In this document: positions 9,676 to 17,288 of the stretch, in pieces
Layout of the letters: each line of letters opens with the position of its first letter
Numbering within the stretch: the stretch's first letter is position 1
Source of the DNA: RPRB01 sp035543115
GTDB taxonomy: Bacteria > Myxococcota > Myxococcia > Myxococcales > Myxococcaceae
Direction: 5' to 3'
Assembly (NCBI GenBank): GCA_035543115.1
Contig: DATKKF010000059.1
Span: 1 to 64,000 of the forward strand
DNA: 64,000 bases
Position numbers and translations under genes: made by a program
The notes under the pieces: generated by a model
The model's input: only the letters and a program-made list of their open reading frames with translations
Told to the model about the DNA's origin: nothing
Databases searched by the model: none

Positions 9676-10121
9676 TCAGGGCATCCGGAGCACGTCGGGC
9701 GCCACCGAGTAGACGTAGCGGAACCGGAGCTGGACGAAGCGTAGCCCCTCCACCAGGAGCCCCGCGGCGGCTGGCAGTTCCAGCGCGCGGACGGGTGTGT
9801 CGGGGGCGGCGGCCAGCCGGTACGGGCCTCCCCCCCCGGGGTACAGCGGTACACGAACAGCCCGCGCTCGGCCGCCGCGCGCCACCGGTCGTCCGCGGGT
9901 GCGGGCGGCGCGAAGAGGGCGCGGGTGAATGCAGGCGCGGCCAGCAGCACCTCGAGCGCACGGACGTGGGCGTCCATGTCCCGGAGCACCGCGTCGGGTG
10001 GAATCGCTTCGCCTCCGCTGCTGAAGAGCGCGACGTGCCCCTCGGCGGCGCTCGCCAGGCAGTCGAAGTCGAGACCCGCACTCTGCAAGGGAACCATCGA
10101 GGCGACGAGGACGGGCCTCAT
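9676..10121 (-). pseudogene. Hypothetical 148-residue protein interrupted by a one-base frameshift
   Basis: Reading left from the ATG at 10121, a good coding frame runs to about position 9840 (MRPVLVASMVPLQSAG ... GLFVYRCTPGG). There it goes out of frame at a run of eight C on the plus strand (9830-9837) followed by four G. The next frame continues as GPYRLAAAPDTPVRAL ... VAPDVLRMP to a stop at 9676. Adding one base to the run would give one 148-residue protein. I do not recognise the family. The segment FDCLASAAEGHVALFSSGGE looks like a small globular acidic domain. The start overlaps the stop of the 37-residue exported peptide (ATGA), so the two were translationally coupled. The shift may be a sequencing error in the homopolymer. 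Confidence 0.6.
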
Positions 10122-10231
10122 TCCTCGTGGCCAGGGCAAGGTCCGTCGGTGTCGCCGCGGGCCAAGGGCGCGAGCGCCAGCGCGGCGAGCAGCGTGGCGG
10201 CCCGCCATCGAATTGGGACCACGCCCGGCAT
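10118..10231 (-). CDS. 37-residue exported peptide with signal sequence
   Basis: This short frame encodes MPGVVPIRWRAATLLAALAL followed by APLARGDTDGPCPGHEE. It has a basic N-region, a hydrophobic core and a likely signal peptidase site after LARG or nearby, leaving only about 11 residues ending CPGHEE. AAGGAG lies eight bases before the ATG at 10231, which supports real translation. Its stop overlaps the start of the next gene (ATGA at 10118-10121). It lies 35 bases after the monooxygenase gene. It may be a true tiny secreted peptide. It may also be the front of a larger exported protein cut off by a further frameshift, since every other gene in this operon is frameshifted. Confidence 0.5.
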   Translation of the reverse strand: MPGVVPIRWRAATLLAALALAPLARGDTDGPCPGHEE

Positions 10232-10266
10232 CGGGCTTCTCCTTGGGTGTTGGGGCATGGGTCTGG

Positions 10267-10598
10267 TCAGACGAGCTGCCCCTCGGCAGGCAGCGAAAGC
10301 AGGAACCCGAGCTCGCTGGATGCGCCGAGCAGGCGCGAGGCGCCGGAGAGGATCCGGAAGTGCTCGGAGCGGATGTGGCGCTGGAGGTCGGGCCGCGTCT
10401 TCCAGCCACTGACCACGACCAGCAGGTCACCCTCCTCCTCGCGGCAGATGGCGCAGACGAGGCATCCAGGGGCCTGGCGGATCTCCTCGATCAGCGAGCG
10501 CAACGTCTGGAGAGCTCGTCGCGCTTCTCGGGCTCGGGGGACACCAGATACGCCACCGCGTGCATCGGCTGGCTCTCTGGCTGGGTCGAGACGGTCAT
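10267..10598 (-). pseudogene. Antibiotic-biosynthesis-monooxygenase (ABM) domain protein, frameshifted
   Basis: From the ATG at 10598 the frame gives MTVSTQPESQPMHAVAYLV then PEPEKRDEL. It is lost at GAGCTCTCCAG near 10511-10516 and continues in the next frame as LQTLRSLIEEIRQAPGCL ... HIRSEHFRIL to the stop at 10267. One inserted base gives a seamless 110-residue protein with the whole ABM pattern: EKR, LLQTLRSL, the GCL turn, a central Trp (SGWKTRPDLQRH) and SEHFRIL. ABM proteins are small dimeric ferredoxin-like-fold oxygenases or stress proteins acting on quinone-like compounds. The start overlaps the stop of the preceding gene (10595-10598, ATGA). Sequencing error or true decay cannot be told apart here. 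Confidence 0.68.
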
Positions 10599-11366
10599 GT
10601 CACCGGGCGACGGCTCGCCGCGGAGATGCGACGGAGGGGCTCGGTGGTGTCGAAGTTCCGTCCGGAGGCGTCCTGCAGCAGGCTCCCCCACAGCACCAGG
10701 TCGGAGTCGGGGAGCTGCCGGACGCGGGCGTCGAGCTGATCGAGCGTGAGGTCGCTGGTGTAGGTGAGCTCCACCCGCGGCGCGAGGGCCGCGAAGAGGA
10801 CCTTCCCCTGCTCGGCTTGCCCGCGCTCGTAGGCGCTGGCTCCCAGAACCACGTGGATACGACGGGTCTCCGGGTAGAGCCGGAGCATCAGCTCGATGGT
10901 CCGGGCGGCGTTCTGTGCGGGGAGCGCCCCGGTTAGCTCGGGGCGCGTGCCGCGGGCGCCCTCGACCAGGCGTCCGGCGACGTAGCAGGTGACGATCGGC
11001 ACGCCCGGGAAGAGGCCCTTCGACACCACGAACTCGAGCGCCGTGGAGCCCACCAGGACCAGCAGGTCGATCCTCCGGGAACGGTACTTCTCCTGAAGCA
11101 TTGCCCGCAGCGCATCCTGGTACCCCTCGCTGGAGAAGCGGTCGAGCCCGGTGTACTCGCCGGACACGTCCACCGGGACCGGTGCGCCCTTCCGGATGCC
11201 CTCGTTCACCGCGACGCTCAGCTCGTGGAGGCCCGCCAGCTCCTGCGAGATGGAGTAGAGGGACCACCACCGAGCGGCGCGGACCCGGCGGTGGGGCTTC
11301 CGGCGCCGGGGCAGCACGCGCCACACCTGCGAGCACCACGAGGAGGGCGGCGACGGCCTTGCCCAT
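10595..11366 (-). pseudogene. Periplasmic ABC substrate-binding-like sensor domain, frameshifted and C-terminally short
   Basis: The gene starts at 11366 with a clear signal peptide (MGKAVAALLVVLAGVARAAP) and leaves frame near 11262, at the minus-strand run GTCCCTC. It resumes as LYSISQELAGLHELSVAVNEG and runs to the stop at 10595. Removing one C gives a 256-residue exported protein. The body (IDLLVLVGSTALEFVV, GLFPGVPIVTCYV, RRIHVVLGASAYERG, LPDSDLVLWGSLLQD) matches the substrate-binding-like domain fused to many delta-proteobacterial histidine kinases. It stops soon after PLRRISAASRRPVT, where family members normally continue and are followed by PAS and kinase domains. It is probably a remnant of a membrane sensor kinase. 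Confidence 0.62.
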
Positions 11367-11394
11367 GGCCGGAAGTCGTATCAGGCCCCGCCGC

Positions 11395-13053
11395 TCAGGG
11401 GAACTCGGCCTCGAGCGCCTCGGCGGTCACGTACCGCGGGGCGATGTCCACCGGGACCTTTCCCAGCCGGGAGAGGACCCGCTGCGTCTCCGGCCGGTTC
11501 ACCACCAACCGGTCGAGGAGCGCCTTCGCCCGCGCCTTGTCGCCGGTGGCCTCGATGGTGAGGAGCTCCCGCGCCAGCGCCTCGAACGCCGGGCCCACCT
11601 TCTCGGCCACCAGGGTGAAGCGTCCATCGGGTGAAGCCGTGAACGCGCCCGCGTCGAGCAGCCAGTTGAGCTGCACCGCGGTCCCCTTGCCGTGCGCCTC
11701 GTTCAGGCCGAAGCGGACCGAGCGGAACATCCCGGCCAGCACCGTGGGCGCGAGCGCCTTCCCCATCTCGGCCGGGAGCTGACCCTGGCTCACCAGCCGC
11801 TGCATCGCCCAGATTCCCACCACGTCGGCCTTGCACTCCTCGATCGCCCCGTAGGTTTCCTGAAGCTCCGCGCGCGGCGTCGTCTCGCGGCCGTTCAGCG
11901 TGATCCGCTGTGGTCCGATGCCGTGCATGAGCTCGTGCATCAGGATCTGGGTGAAGAAGGGCTCGAACTGCACCGACCTCTGCAGCTCCGGCGCGATGGC
12001 GACCCTGGCGATGGGGACCAGCGTCCGGTCGAACTTCGCCAGGTCCACGTTCCTCAGCATGACCCGCTTGCTCCCGTGCGCGGCCACCGTGCGCTCGTCG
12101 TTGGGCAGGTTGTACGCCGCGGTCTGCACGCCCCGGTTCGCATCCCCGGAGGCGAAGAGGCTGTTCACCACCCGGATCGGGGCGAGCGCGCCGATCTTCG
12201 GGTTCTTGTACCGGTCGTCCATCGGCAGCGCGTTCTCCAGCGCCTGGAGCTGGCCGGAGAAGCGCTTCAGCTTCTCGGTCTCGCCGGAGTCGACCACGGT
12301 GATGTACGCCTCGAAGCCCGCCTTCTGGTTGAACCACTCGTCCTCGTAGGTCTCGTACGGACCGAAGGTCGGGTCGATGGTGGTGTCGAGCTGCATCCAG
12401 GCCACATCCGACTCGGCGTAGTCGTCGGTCAGCAGCGCCGCGGCACGCCTCTCCAGGAAGCTCCGGAGCGCGGGCTGCTCGGTGGCGGCCGCCGCCTCCC
12501 GCAGCAGCGCCGCGGCCCGGGCGAGCTCGCCCTGGTACTCGAGGCTGTAGGGCACGGCGGTGAAGCCGCCGGACGGCGCGCGCCGGACGGTGGTGAAGAA
12601 TCCGCTCGCCCGCGCCCGCTCCGCGGCGGAGAGTGTCGACAGCCAGCGCGACACGTCGTCCTTCGTCGCGCCGGCTGGATAGAAGTTCCCCGAGGCCGGC
12701 TTCGCCGGGACGCCGGGCAGGAACGGCGCGTCGTGCGACAGCCGGTCCCACGGCCCCTGGTTCAAGAGGAAGAGGCGGAGCCGGGCCTGGCCGAGCGGGG
12801 TCGTGTCGCGGGCGAGCTTCACCAGCCAGGCCTCGCTCCCGGCCCACGACTGGCGGAGGAAGAGGGGGTCGAGCACCCGCGCCGCCTGCACCAGCCGCGC
12901 GAGCGCCTTCCGCTCCGATGCCGGCATGGCCGACAGGTCCACCGCCAGCGGGGTGGGAACGAACTCGTCGACCGAGGCCTTCAGCTCGGGGAGCCCGGGG
13001 AGCGGGGTGGCGGAGGCGAGAGAGGTGCTGACCAGGAGCGGGATCAGGAGCAT
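11395..13053 (-). CDS. M49-like (dipeptidyl-peptidase III family) zinc metallopeptidase, exported
   Basis: The 552-residue protein has a short N-terminal signal sequence (MLLIPLLVSTSLASATPLPG). The catalytic signature lies in the second half: HELMHG around residue 372, with the two zinc His and catalytic Glu, and then EECKAD about 38 residues later, supplying the third ligand. M49 peptidases normally have HELLGH and EECRAE, so the order fits while the one-residue-shorter spacing in HELMH departs from the canonical HExxxH. That may mean a subfamily. These enzymes release dipeptides from N-termini. The signal peptide suggests action in the periplasm or outside. It is monocistronic on the minus strand, downstream of the SPFH gene. 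Confidence 0.78.
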   Translation of the reverse strand: MLLIPLLVSTSLASATPLPGLPELKASVDEFVPTPLAVDLSAMPASERKALARLVQAARVLDPLFLRQSWAGSEAWLVKLARDTTPLGQARLRLFLLNQGPWDRLSHDAPFLPGVPAKPASGNFYPAGATKDDVSRWLSTLSAAERARASGFFTTVRRAPSGGFTAVPYSLEYQGELARAAALLREAAAATEQPALRSFLERRAAALLTDDYAESDVAWMQLDTTIDPTFGPYETYEDEWFNQKAGFEAYITVVDSGETEKLKRFSGQLQALENALPMDDRYKNPKIGALAPIRVVNSLFASGDANRGVQTAAYNLPNDERTVAAHGSKRVMLRNVDLAKFDRTLVPIARVAIAPELQRSVQFEPFFTQILMHELMHGIGPQRITLNGRETTPRAELQETYGAIEECKADVVGIWAMQRLVSQGQLPAEMGKALAPTVLAGMFRSVRFGLNEAHGKGTAVQLNWLLDAGAFTASPDGRFTLVAEKVGPAFEALARELLTIEATGDKARAKALLDRLVVNRPETQRVLSRLGKVPVDIAPRYVTAEALEAEFP

Positions 13054-13175
13054 GGGGCGCCCCGCTTAGCACCTCCCACGCCCGGCGCGTCACCCCGGAG
13101 GAGCGACCGGGCACAGGCGAAGCCCGCGAACCCTGCTCCCACCACCACCACGTCTCCGGCCCGAGCCCGGCGCAC
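13044..13175 (-). pseudogene. Remnant N-terminus of an FAD/NAD(P)-dependent oxidoreductase
   Basis: A 43-codon frame starting at GTG 13175 reads RRARAGDVVVVGAGFAGFA then CARSLLRGDAPG. This is a textbook Rossmann beta-alpha start (GxGxxG after a hydrophobic strand) of flavin- or NAD-dependent oxidoreductases. It then loses coherence and stops at 13044, overlapping the start of the peptidase gene. No downstream continuation exists in any frame. I read it as the left-over 5' end of a deleted gene between the SPFH and M49 genes. A chance match in GC-rich DNA is possible, but the motif is unusually complete. Confidence 0.4.
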
Positions 13176-13183
13176 CGCGCGAC

Positions 13184-14140
13184 TCAGCGCGGCGGAGCGA
13201 GCGGGCCCTTCCCCGTCGGTTCGGCCTTCGGGCGGATCGCGCTCATCGCCAGGCCGATCATCGCCCCCACGTCGCTGAGGTTCGACGGCACGACCAGGGT
13301 GTTGGCCGACTTGGCGAGCTTTCCGAACTCGTTGATGTACTGCTCGGCGACCCGGAGCTGCACCGCCTCGAACCCGCCGCTGGCGTTGATGGACTCGGCG
13401 ACGGCGCGGATCCCTTCGGCGGTGGCCCGGGCCACGGCGAGGATGGCCGAGGCCTGCCCCTCGGCTTCGTTGATCTGCTGCTGCTTCTTGGCCTCGGACT
13501 GCTTGATGACCTGCTGCTTCTGGCCCTCGGCGGAGTTGATCGCCGCGTCGCGCTCGCCCTCGGACTGGAGCACGGTGGCGCGCTTCTCCCGCTCGGCGCG
13601 CATCTGCTTTTCCATCGCGGCGATGATGTCGCGGGGCGGGGTGATGTTCTTGATCTCGTAGCGGAGCACCTTCACCCCCCAGGCCTCCGACGCCTTGTCC
13701 ACCTCGCTCACCACCTGCGAGTTGATGTGGGTGCGCACCTCGAAGGTCTTGTCGAGATCGATCTTGCCCACCTCGCTCCGGAGCGTGGTCTGGGCCAGCT
13801 GGGTGATCGCGAAGACGTAGTTGGTGATTCCGTACGACGCCCGGCGGGGGTCCATCACCTTCATGTAAAGGATGCCGTCCACCCCGACCTGCACGTTGTC
13901 CTTGGTGATGCAGATCTGCTCGGGGATGTCGATCGCCTGCTCTTTCAGCGTGTGCCGGTACCGGATGGCGTCGAAGAACGGCACCAGGATGTGGAAGCCG
14001 GCCTCGAGCACCCCGCTGAAGCGCCCCAGCCGCTCGACCACGTAGGCGTTCTGCTGAGGAACCACCACCGCGGTCTTGAAGAGAATGACCGCGACCAGGA
14101 TGGCAACGAGAACCCCCACGAACAGCAGCGCTTCGGTCAT
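13184..14140 (-). CDS. SPFH/stomatin-family membrane protein (QmcA/HflK-C type)
   Basis: This 318-residue protein has one N-terminal membrane helix (LLFVGVLVAILVAVILF), an SPFH domain (VPQQNAYVVERLGRFSG through ITPPRDIIAAMEKQMRAERE) and a long Ala/Glu/Gln-rich coiled coil, then QLRVAEQYINEFGKLA near the C-terminus. SPFH proteins form large oligomeric cages in the membrane and influence proteases and membrane order. The start at 14140 is supported by GGAGGAAG five bases upstream and by the ATGA overlap with the NfeD gene before it. The SPFH-NfeD pair is the classic conserved two-gene arrangement. Confidence 0.93.
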   Translation of the reverse strand: MTEALLFVGVLVAILVAVILFKTAVVVPQQNAYVVERLGRFSGVLEAGFHILVPFFDAIRYRHTLKEQAIDIPEQICITKDNVQVGVDGILYMKVMDPRRASYGITNYVFAITQLAQTTLRSEVGKIDLDKTFEVRTHINSQVVSEVDKASEAWGVKVLRYEIKNITPPRDIIAAMEKQMRAEREKRATVLQSEGERDAAINSAEGQKQQVIKQSEAKKQQQINEAEGQASAILAVARATAEGIRAVAESINASGGFEAVQLRVAEQYINEFGKLAKSANTLVVPSNLSDVGAMIGLAMSAIRPKAEPTGKGPLAPPR

Positions 14141-14601
14141 GTGCTTCCTCCGCCGGGCGTCCATCCGCCGCGGCCCTCGGTGCCGGCGAGCCACACCGTC
14201 AACCCCTCGATCCGCTCCACCGGGACTCGCTCACCCACCCGTACGGTCCGGTTGGCCTGCGCGTTCCAGGAGCTGCCTCGCAGCTCCACCTTCCCCACCG
14301 CCCCCGGGCGGACCTCTTCGGTGACCACCGCCCACTCGCCCTTCATCTCCTCCCCCGGGAGCGCCGGCGGTCCCAGGCCCAGCCGCTGCATCACCGGCCG
14401 GCGAAGAAGAAGCACTCCCACCACGGACAGAACGCTGAACAGCAGCCACTGAACCCACTCGGGGCCGACCAGGTGCAACACGGTCAGGAGCCCCACCAGG
14501 AGCGCCGCGACTCCGAAGAAGATCGCGAAGAAGCCGCCCGGGGTCACCAGCTCGAAGATCAGCAGCCCGACTCCGGCCACGAACCACATCCACCAGATCA
14601 C
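14137..14601 (-). CDS. NfeD-family membrane protein, partner of the SPFH protein
   Basis: The 154-residue product has three or four N-terminal membrane helices (WWMWFVAGVGLLIFELV, FFAIFFGVAALLVGLLTVL, WVQWLLFSVLSVVGVLLL) and a C-terminal soluble OB-fold of the short NfeD class (GEWAVVTEEVRPGAVGKVEL, RGSSWNAQA, GERVPVERIEGLTVWL). It lacks the ClpP-like protease domain of long NfeD proteins. Its stop overlaps the start of the SPFH gene by four bases, so the two should be made in coupled amounts. NfeD is thought to bind its SPFH partner through the OB domain. Confidence 0.9.
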   Translation of the reverse strand: MIWWMWFVAGVGLLIFELVTPGGFFAIFFGVAALLVGLLTVLHLVGPEWVQWLLFSVLSVVGVLLLRRPVMQRLGLGPPALPGEEMKGEWAVVTEEVRPGAVGKVELRGSSWNAQANRTVRVGERVPVERIEGLTVWLAGTEGRGGWTPGGGST

Positions 14602-14693
14602 GTTGCGCGCGACGCTAGCACGCGGGCAGGGGCGCGAACCCCTGGGAAAGCCGGAGGAGGTTGACCAGGGCCATGCCCATTCGGTAAAGGTCC

Positions 14694-14711
14694 CTTGACC
14701 ATCTCGTCAAG
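14694..14711. promoter_or_regulatory. Palindromic operator CTTGAC-N6-GTCAAG upstream of MarR gene
   Basis: A perfect 6-bp inverted repeat with a six-base spacer lies 13 bases before the MarR-family ATG at 14725. A further GTCAA half-site follows at 14718-14722, and TTGACC occurs at 14661-14666. Centre-to-centre geometry and the TTGAC half-site are typical of MarR dimer boxes, so autoregulation is the natural reading. The possible -35 TTGACC at 14661 followed 17 bases later by GTAAAG would place the transcription start at the palindrome. The promoter part is weak. Confidence 0.55.
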
Positions 14712-14724
14712 TCACCTGTCAAAG

Positions 14725-15246
14725 ATGCCGCCCACCCCACGCTTTCCCCCTGGGGAGCTGGAATGGCTCGAGGGCCGCAAGCGCGGGTCGCTCCTGCAGG
14801 AGCTCTTCCGGCTGGCCCGCCTCCTCGACGAGGCCGCAGTGGCCCGGGTGGCGAGCGCCGGGGCGGCGCGCCTTCGCACCTCGCACACCGCGCTGCTCCC
14901 GCACCTGGACCTCGAGGGCACCCGGCTGGTGGACCTCGCCGCCCGGGTCGGCACCTCCAAGCAGGCGGTGGGACAGCTGGTCGACGATCTGGAGGGGATG
15001 GGCATGGTCGAGCGCGTGCCCGACCCCGACGACGGACGGGCCCGACGCATCCGCTTCACCCGGGCGGGACTCCAGGCCCTGCTCCACGGCCTGGGCGTGC
15101 TCGAGCAGCTCGAGCGCGACCTCGCCTCCGCCATCGGCCGCACGAAGGTGGAGCAGCTGCGTGAGGGCGTCGAGGCCGCGCTCCGGGCAGTCGAGGCTCA
15201 GGCGCTCGTCTCCGGCAAGAGCGAGCGCCACGGAAGGCGGCGGTGA
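14725..15246 (+). CDS. MarR-family transcriptional regulator
   Basis: This 173-residue protein carries a winged helix-turn-helix (TRLVDLAARVGTSKQAVGQLVDD, given here as LAARVGTSKQAVGQL) followed by the wing MVERVPDPDDGRARRIRFT, with dimerisation helices on both sides. That is the standard MarR layout. The ligand is unknown. I prefer the ATG at 14725 over the TTG at 14695, because the TTG lies inside the palindromic operator. The gene overlaps the next one by GTGA, so the GT87 gene was cotranscribed with its regulator. Confidence 0.85.
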   Translation: MPPTPRFPPGELEWLEGRKRGSLLQELFRLARLLDEAAVARVASAGAARLRTSHTALLPHLDLEGTRLVDLAARVGTSKQAVGQLVDDLEGMGMVERVPDPDDGRARRIRFTRAGLQALLHGLGVLEQLERDLASAIGRTKVEQLREGVEAALRAVEAQALVSGKSERHGRRR

Positions 15247-16249
15247 GCGTGCTGCCCCGGGCCGAGCGGCTGCGCTGGGCGGTGGGCGGGCTCTTCCTGG
15301 TCCTCGGCCTGGCGCTCGCGCTCAACCCGCGGCGGTGCATCGACTTCACCGTGTTCCGCACCGCCGGGGCGAGGCTGCTCGCAGGCACGAGCCTCTACCG
15401 CGCCGAGGACGGGCCGATGCCCTTCAAGTACGCGCCTCCGGTGGCAGTGCTCTTCGCCCCGTTCGCCCTCGTGCCGCGGGCCGTCGGCGTTGTGCTGTGG
15501 ACCTGTGGCTGCTGGGGCTGGTCACGCTCGCCGCCGCAGCCGCTGGCACGGCCCGGGACGGTGGCGGCGTGGGGCTGGGGCCCGCGGTGCTCACCAAGCC
15601 GCCGGCGGTGTTCGCCGGACTGTTCTTCCTGGTCCGCCGCCGCTGGCGCACCCTCGCCGTCGCCGCCGGGGTCGTCCTGCTCGCCTGCGTGCTGTTCGCC
15701 GCCCGGGTGAGCCCGGCGGCGTTCTCGGCCGAGCTGGAGGCCTGGCGCGGTCTCGTTGAGCGGAGCACGGTCGAGTGGGTCACCGGCCCGAACCCGCAGG
15801 GCCTCCCCACGCTCATCCTCGACGTCAGCCGCTGGCTCGGGACGCGGCCGACCCCCGACGCGCTCTGGCTGGCCCAGCTGTCGGCGGCGCTCTTCTTCGC
15901 CGCGGTGGTGCTCGCCGTCCGGGACGATGCCGGAGCCGCCTTCCGGATGACCACCCTGGCCGTCGCCATGTCCTCCCCGCTCGCCTGGCGCGCCAACTTC
16001 GTCCTGGCCTTGCCCGCGGTGCGCCGGCTGGTCGCCGCATCGCGCGCGGGCGCCGCGCTCTCCCGTGGCGTGCTCGGGCTCGTCGTCCTGGCCAGCCTGC
16101 TCACCTCCGGGGCGCTCCTCGGCCGCACCGCGACGGAGCGGCTCCTGGCCTTCCGGCCCTGGGGCCTGCTCGGGCTGCTGCTGGTGGTCGTCGAGTTCTC
16201 GGCGTCGCGGACGCCGGGGCCCGTGCGCACCACCGCCCCACCTGGCTAG
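15243..16249 (+). pseudogene. GT87/DUF2029-type membrane mannosyltransferase, frameshifted with probable internal loss
   Basis: The gene starts at GTG 15243 with membrane helices and CIDFTVFRTAGARLLAG ... FKYAPPVAVLFAPFALVP, the conserved N-terminal part of the GT87 polyprenol-phosphate mannosyltransferase group. Around 15490-15500 (VVLW) the frame shifts, and coding continues as VDLWLLGLVTLAAAAAG, then LTKPPAVFAGLFFLVRRRW and further membrane helices to the stop at 16249. Between TARDGG and LTKPPAVF the expected loop and helices with the GQxN motif are absent, so about 60-80 residues seem to be missing too. Total coding length is about 335 residues against 400 or more for the family. It is probably inactive, or the assembly is wrong here. 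Confidence 0.6.
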
Positions 16250-16268
16250 AACGCAGCGGTCCCGGGCA

Positions 16269-17288
16269 ATGGCCGACCTCCTCACCATGACCCCGCAGGG
16301 GCTCTACTGCGCCCGCGGTGGATTCCACGTCGACCCGTGGCAGCCGGTGGCCCACGCGGTGCTGACCCACGCCCACGCCGACCACGCCCGCGAGGGAAGC
16401 GCCGCCTACCTGTGCTCCGGGCCGGGGTTGCCCGTCGTCCGGCACCGGCTCCCCGGAGCCGTCATCGAGGCGTGGCAGTACGGCGAGCGCCACCGCATGG
16501 GAGACGTCCAGCTCTCGTTCCATCCCGCCGGGCACGTGCTCGGCTCGGCGCAGCTCCGCATCGAGGCGGACGGCGAGGTCTGGGTGGTGAGCGGCGACTA
16601 CAAGCGCGCCCCGGACCCGACCTGCGCCCCCTTCGAGCCGCTGCGCGCCGACGTCTTCCTGACCGAGGCCACCTTCGGCCTTCCCGTCTTCCGCTGGGAG
16701 CCGACCGAATCGGTCATCGAGGACCTCCTCGGCTGGTGGGAGACGAACCGCGAGGCGGCCCGGGCCTCGCTGGTGTTCTGTCACGTGCTGGGGAAGTCAC
16801 AGCGGCTCCTGGCCGAGCTCGCGCTGCGCACCGACCGCCGGGTCTTCGCCCACGGCGCCATCGCCGGGATGTGCGACGTCTACCGCGACGCCGGGGTCCG
16901 GCTCCTCCCGGTGGACCGGGTGGCGGACACCACCAGGGGGAAGGACTTCGCCGGCGAGCTGGTGCTCGCGCCCATCACCGCCCGGGGCACGCCATGGATG
17001 CGGCGCTTCGGAGACGCGGCGGTCGCGCTGGTGAGCGGGTTCATGCGGGTGCGGGGAGAGCGGCGCCGCCGGAGCGTGGACCGGGGGTTCGCCCTGTCCG
17101 ATCACGCCGACTGGCCCGCGCTGGTGGGCACCATCCGCGAGACCGGCGCGCAGCGGGTGCTGGTGACGCACGGGTACGCGGTGCCGCTCGCCCAGCGGCT
17201 GTGCGAGCTGGGCATCCAGGCCGAGGCGCTGGAGACACCGTATGGGCGTGACCAGGAGGAAGTGGTGACCGGAGAGAGCCCCCGATGA
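16269..17288 (+). CDS. Ligase-associated metallo-beta-lactamase-fold DNA exonuclease
   Basis: This 339-residue protein has a beta-lactamase-fold nuclease domain starting with LTHAHADHA (the HxHxDH metal motif, near residue 38), then PAGHVLGSAQLRI, VVSGDYKRAPDP, VFCHVLGKSQRLL and the C-terminal DRGFALSDHADWPAL with LVTHGY. This is the SNM1/CPSF-like family found beside bacterial ATP-dependent DNA ligases, where it is proposed to trim DNA ends before sealing. The ATG at 16269 excludes an upstream extension antisense to nothing coherent. Its stop overlaps the acylase start (ATGA at 17285), and the ligase follows that gene. The partner helicase Lhr is at 46193-50857, some 25 kb away. Confidence 0.9.
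   Translation: MADLLTMTPQGLYCARGGFHVDPWQPVAHAVLTHAHADHAREGSAAYLCSGPGLPVVRHRLPGAVIEAWQYGERHRMGDVQLSFHPAGHVLGSAQLRIEADGEVWVVSGDYKRAPDPTCAPFEPLRADVFLTEATFGLPVFRWEPTESVIEDLLGWWETNREAARASLVFCHVLGKSQRLLAELALRTDRRVFAHGAIAGMCDVYRDAGVRLLPVDRVADTTRGKDFAGELVLAPITARGTPWMRRFGDAAVALVSGFMRVRGERRRRSVDRGFALSDHADWPALVGTIRETGAQRVLVTHGYAVPLAQRLCELGIQAEALETPYGRDQEEVVTGESPR

Noticed and set aside
11692..13278. 528-codon plus-strand frame
   Set aside because: It lies antisense to the M49-like peptidase and the SPFH gene and shows no recognisable domain.
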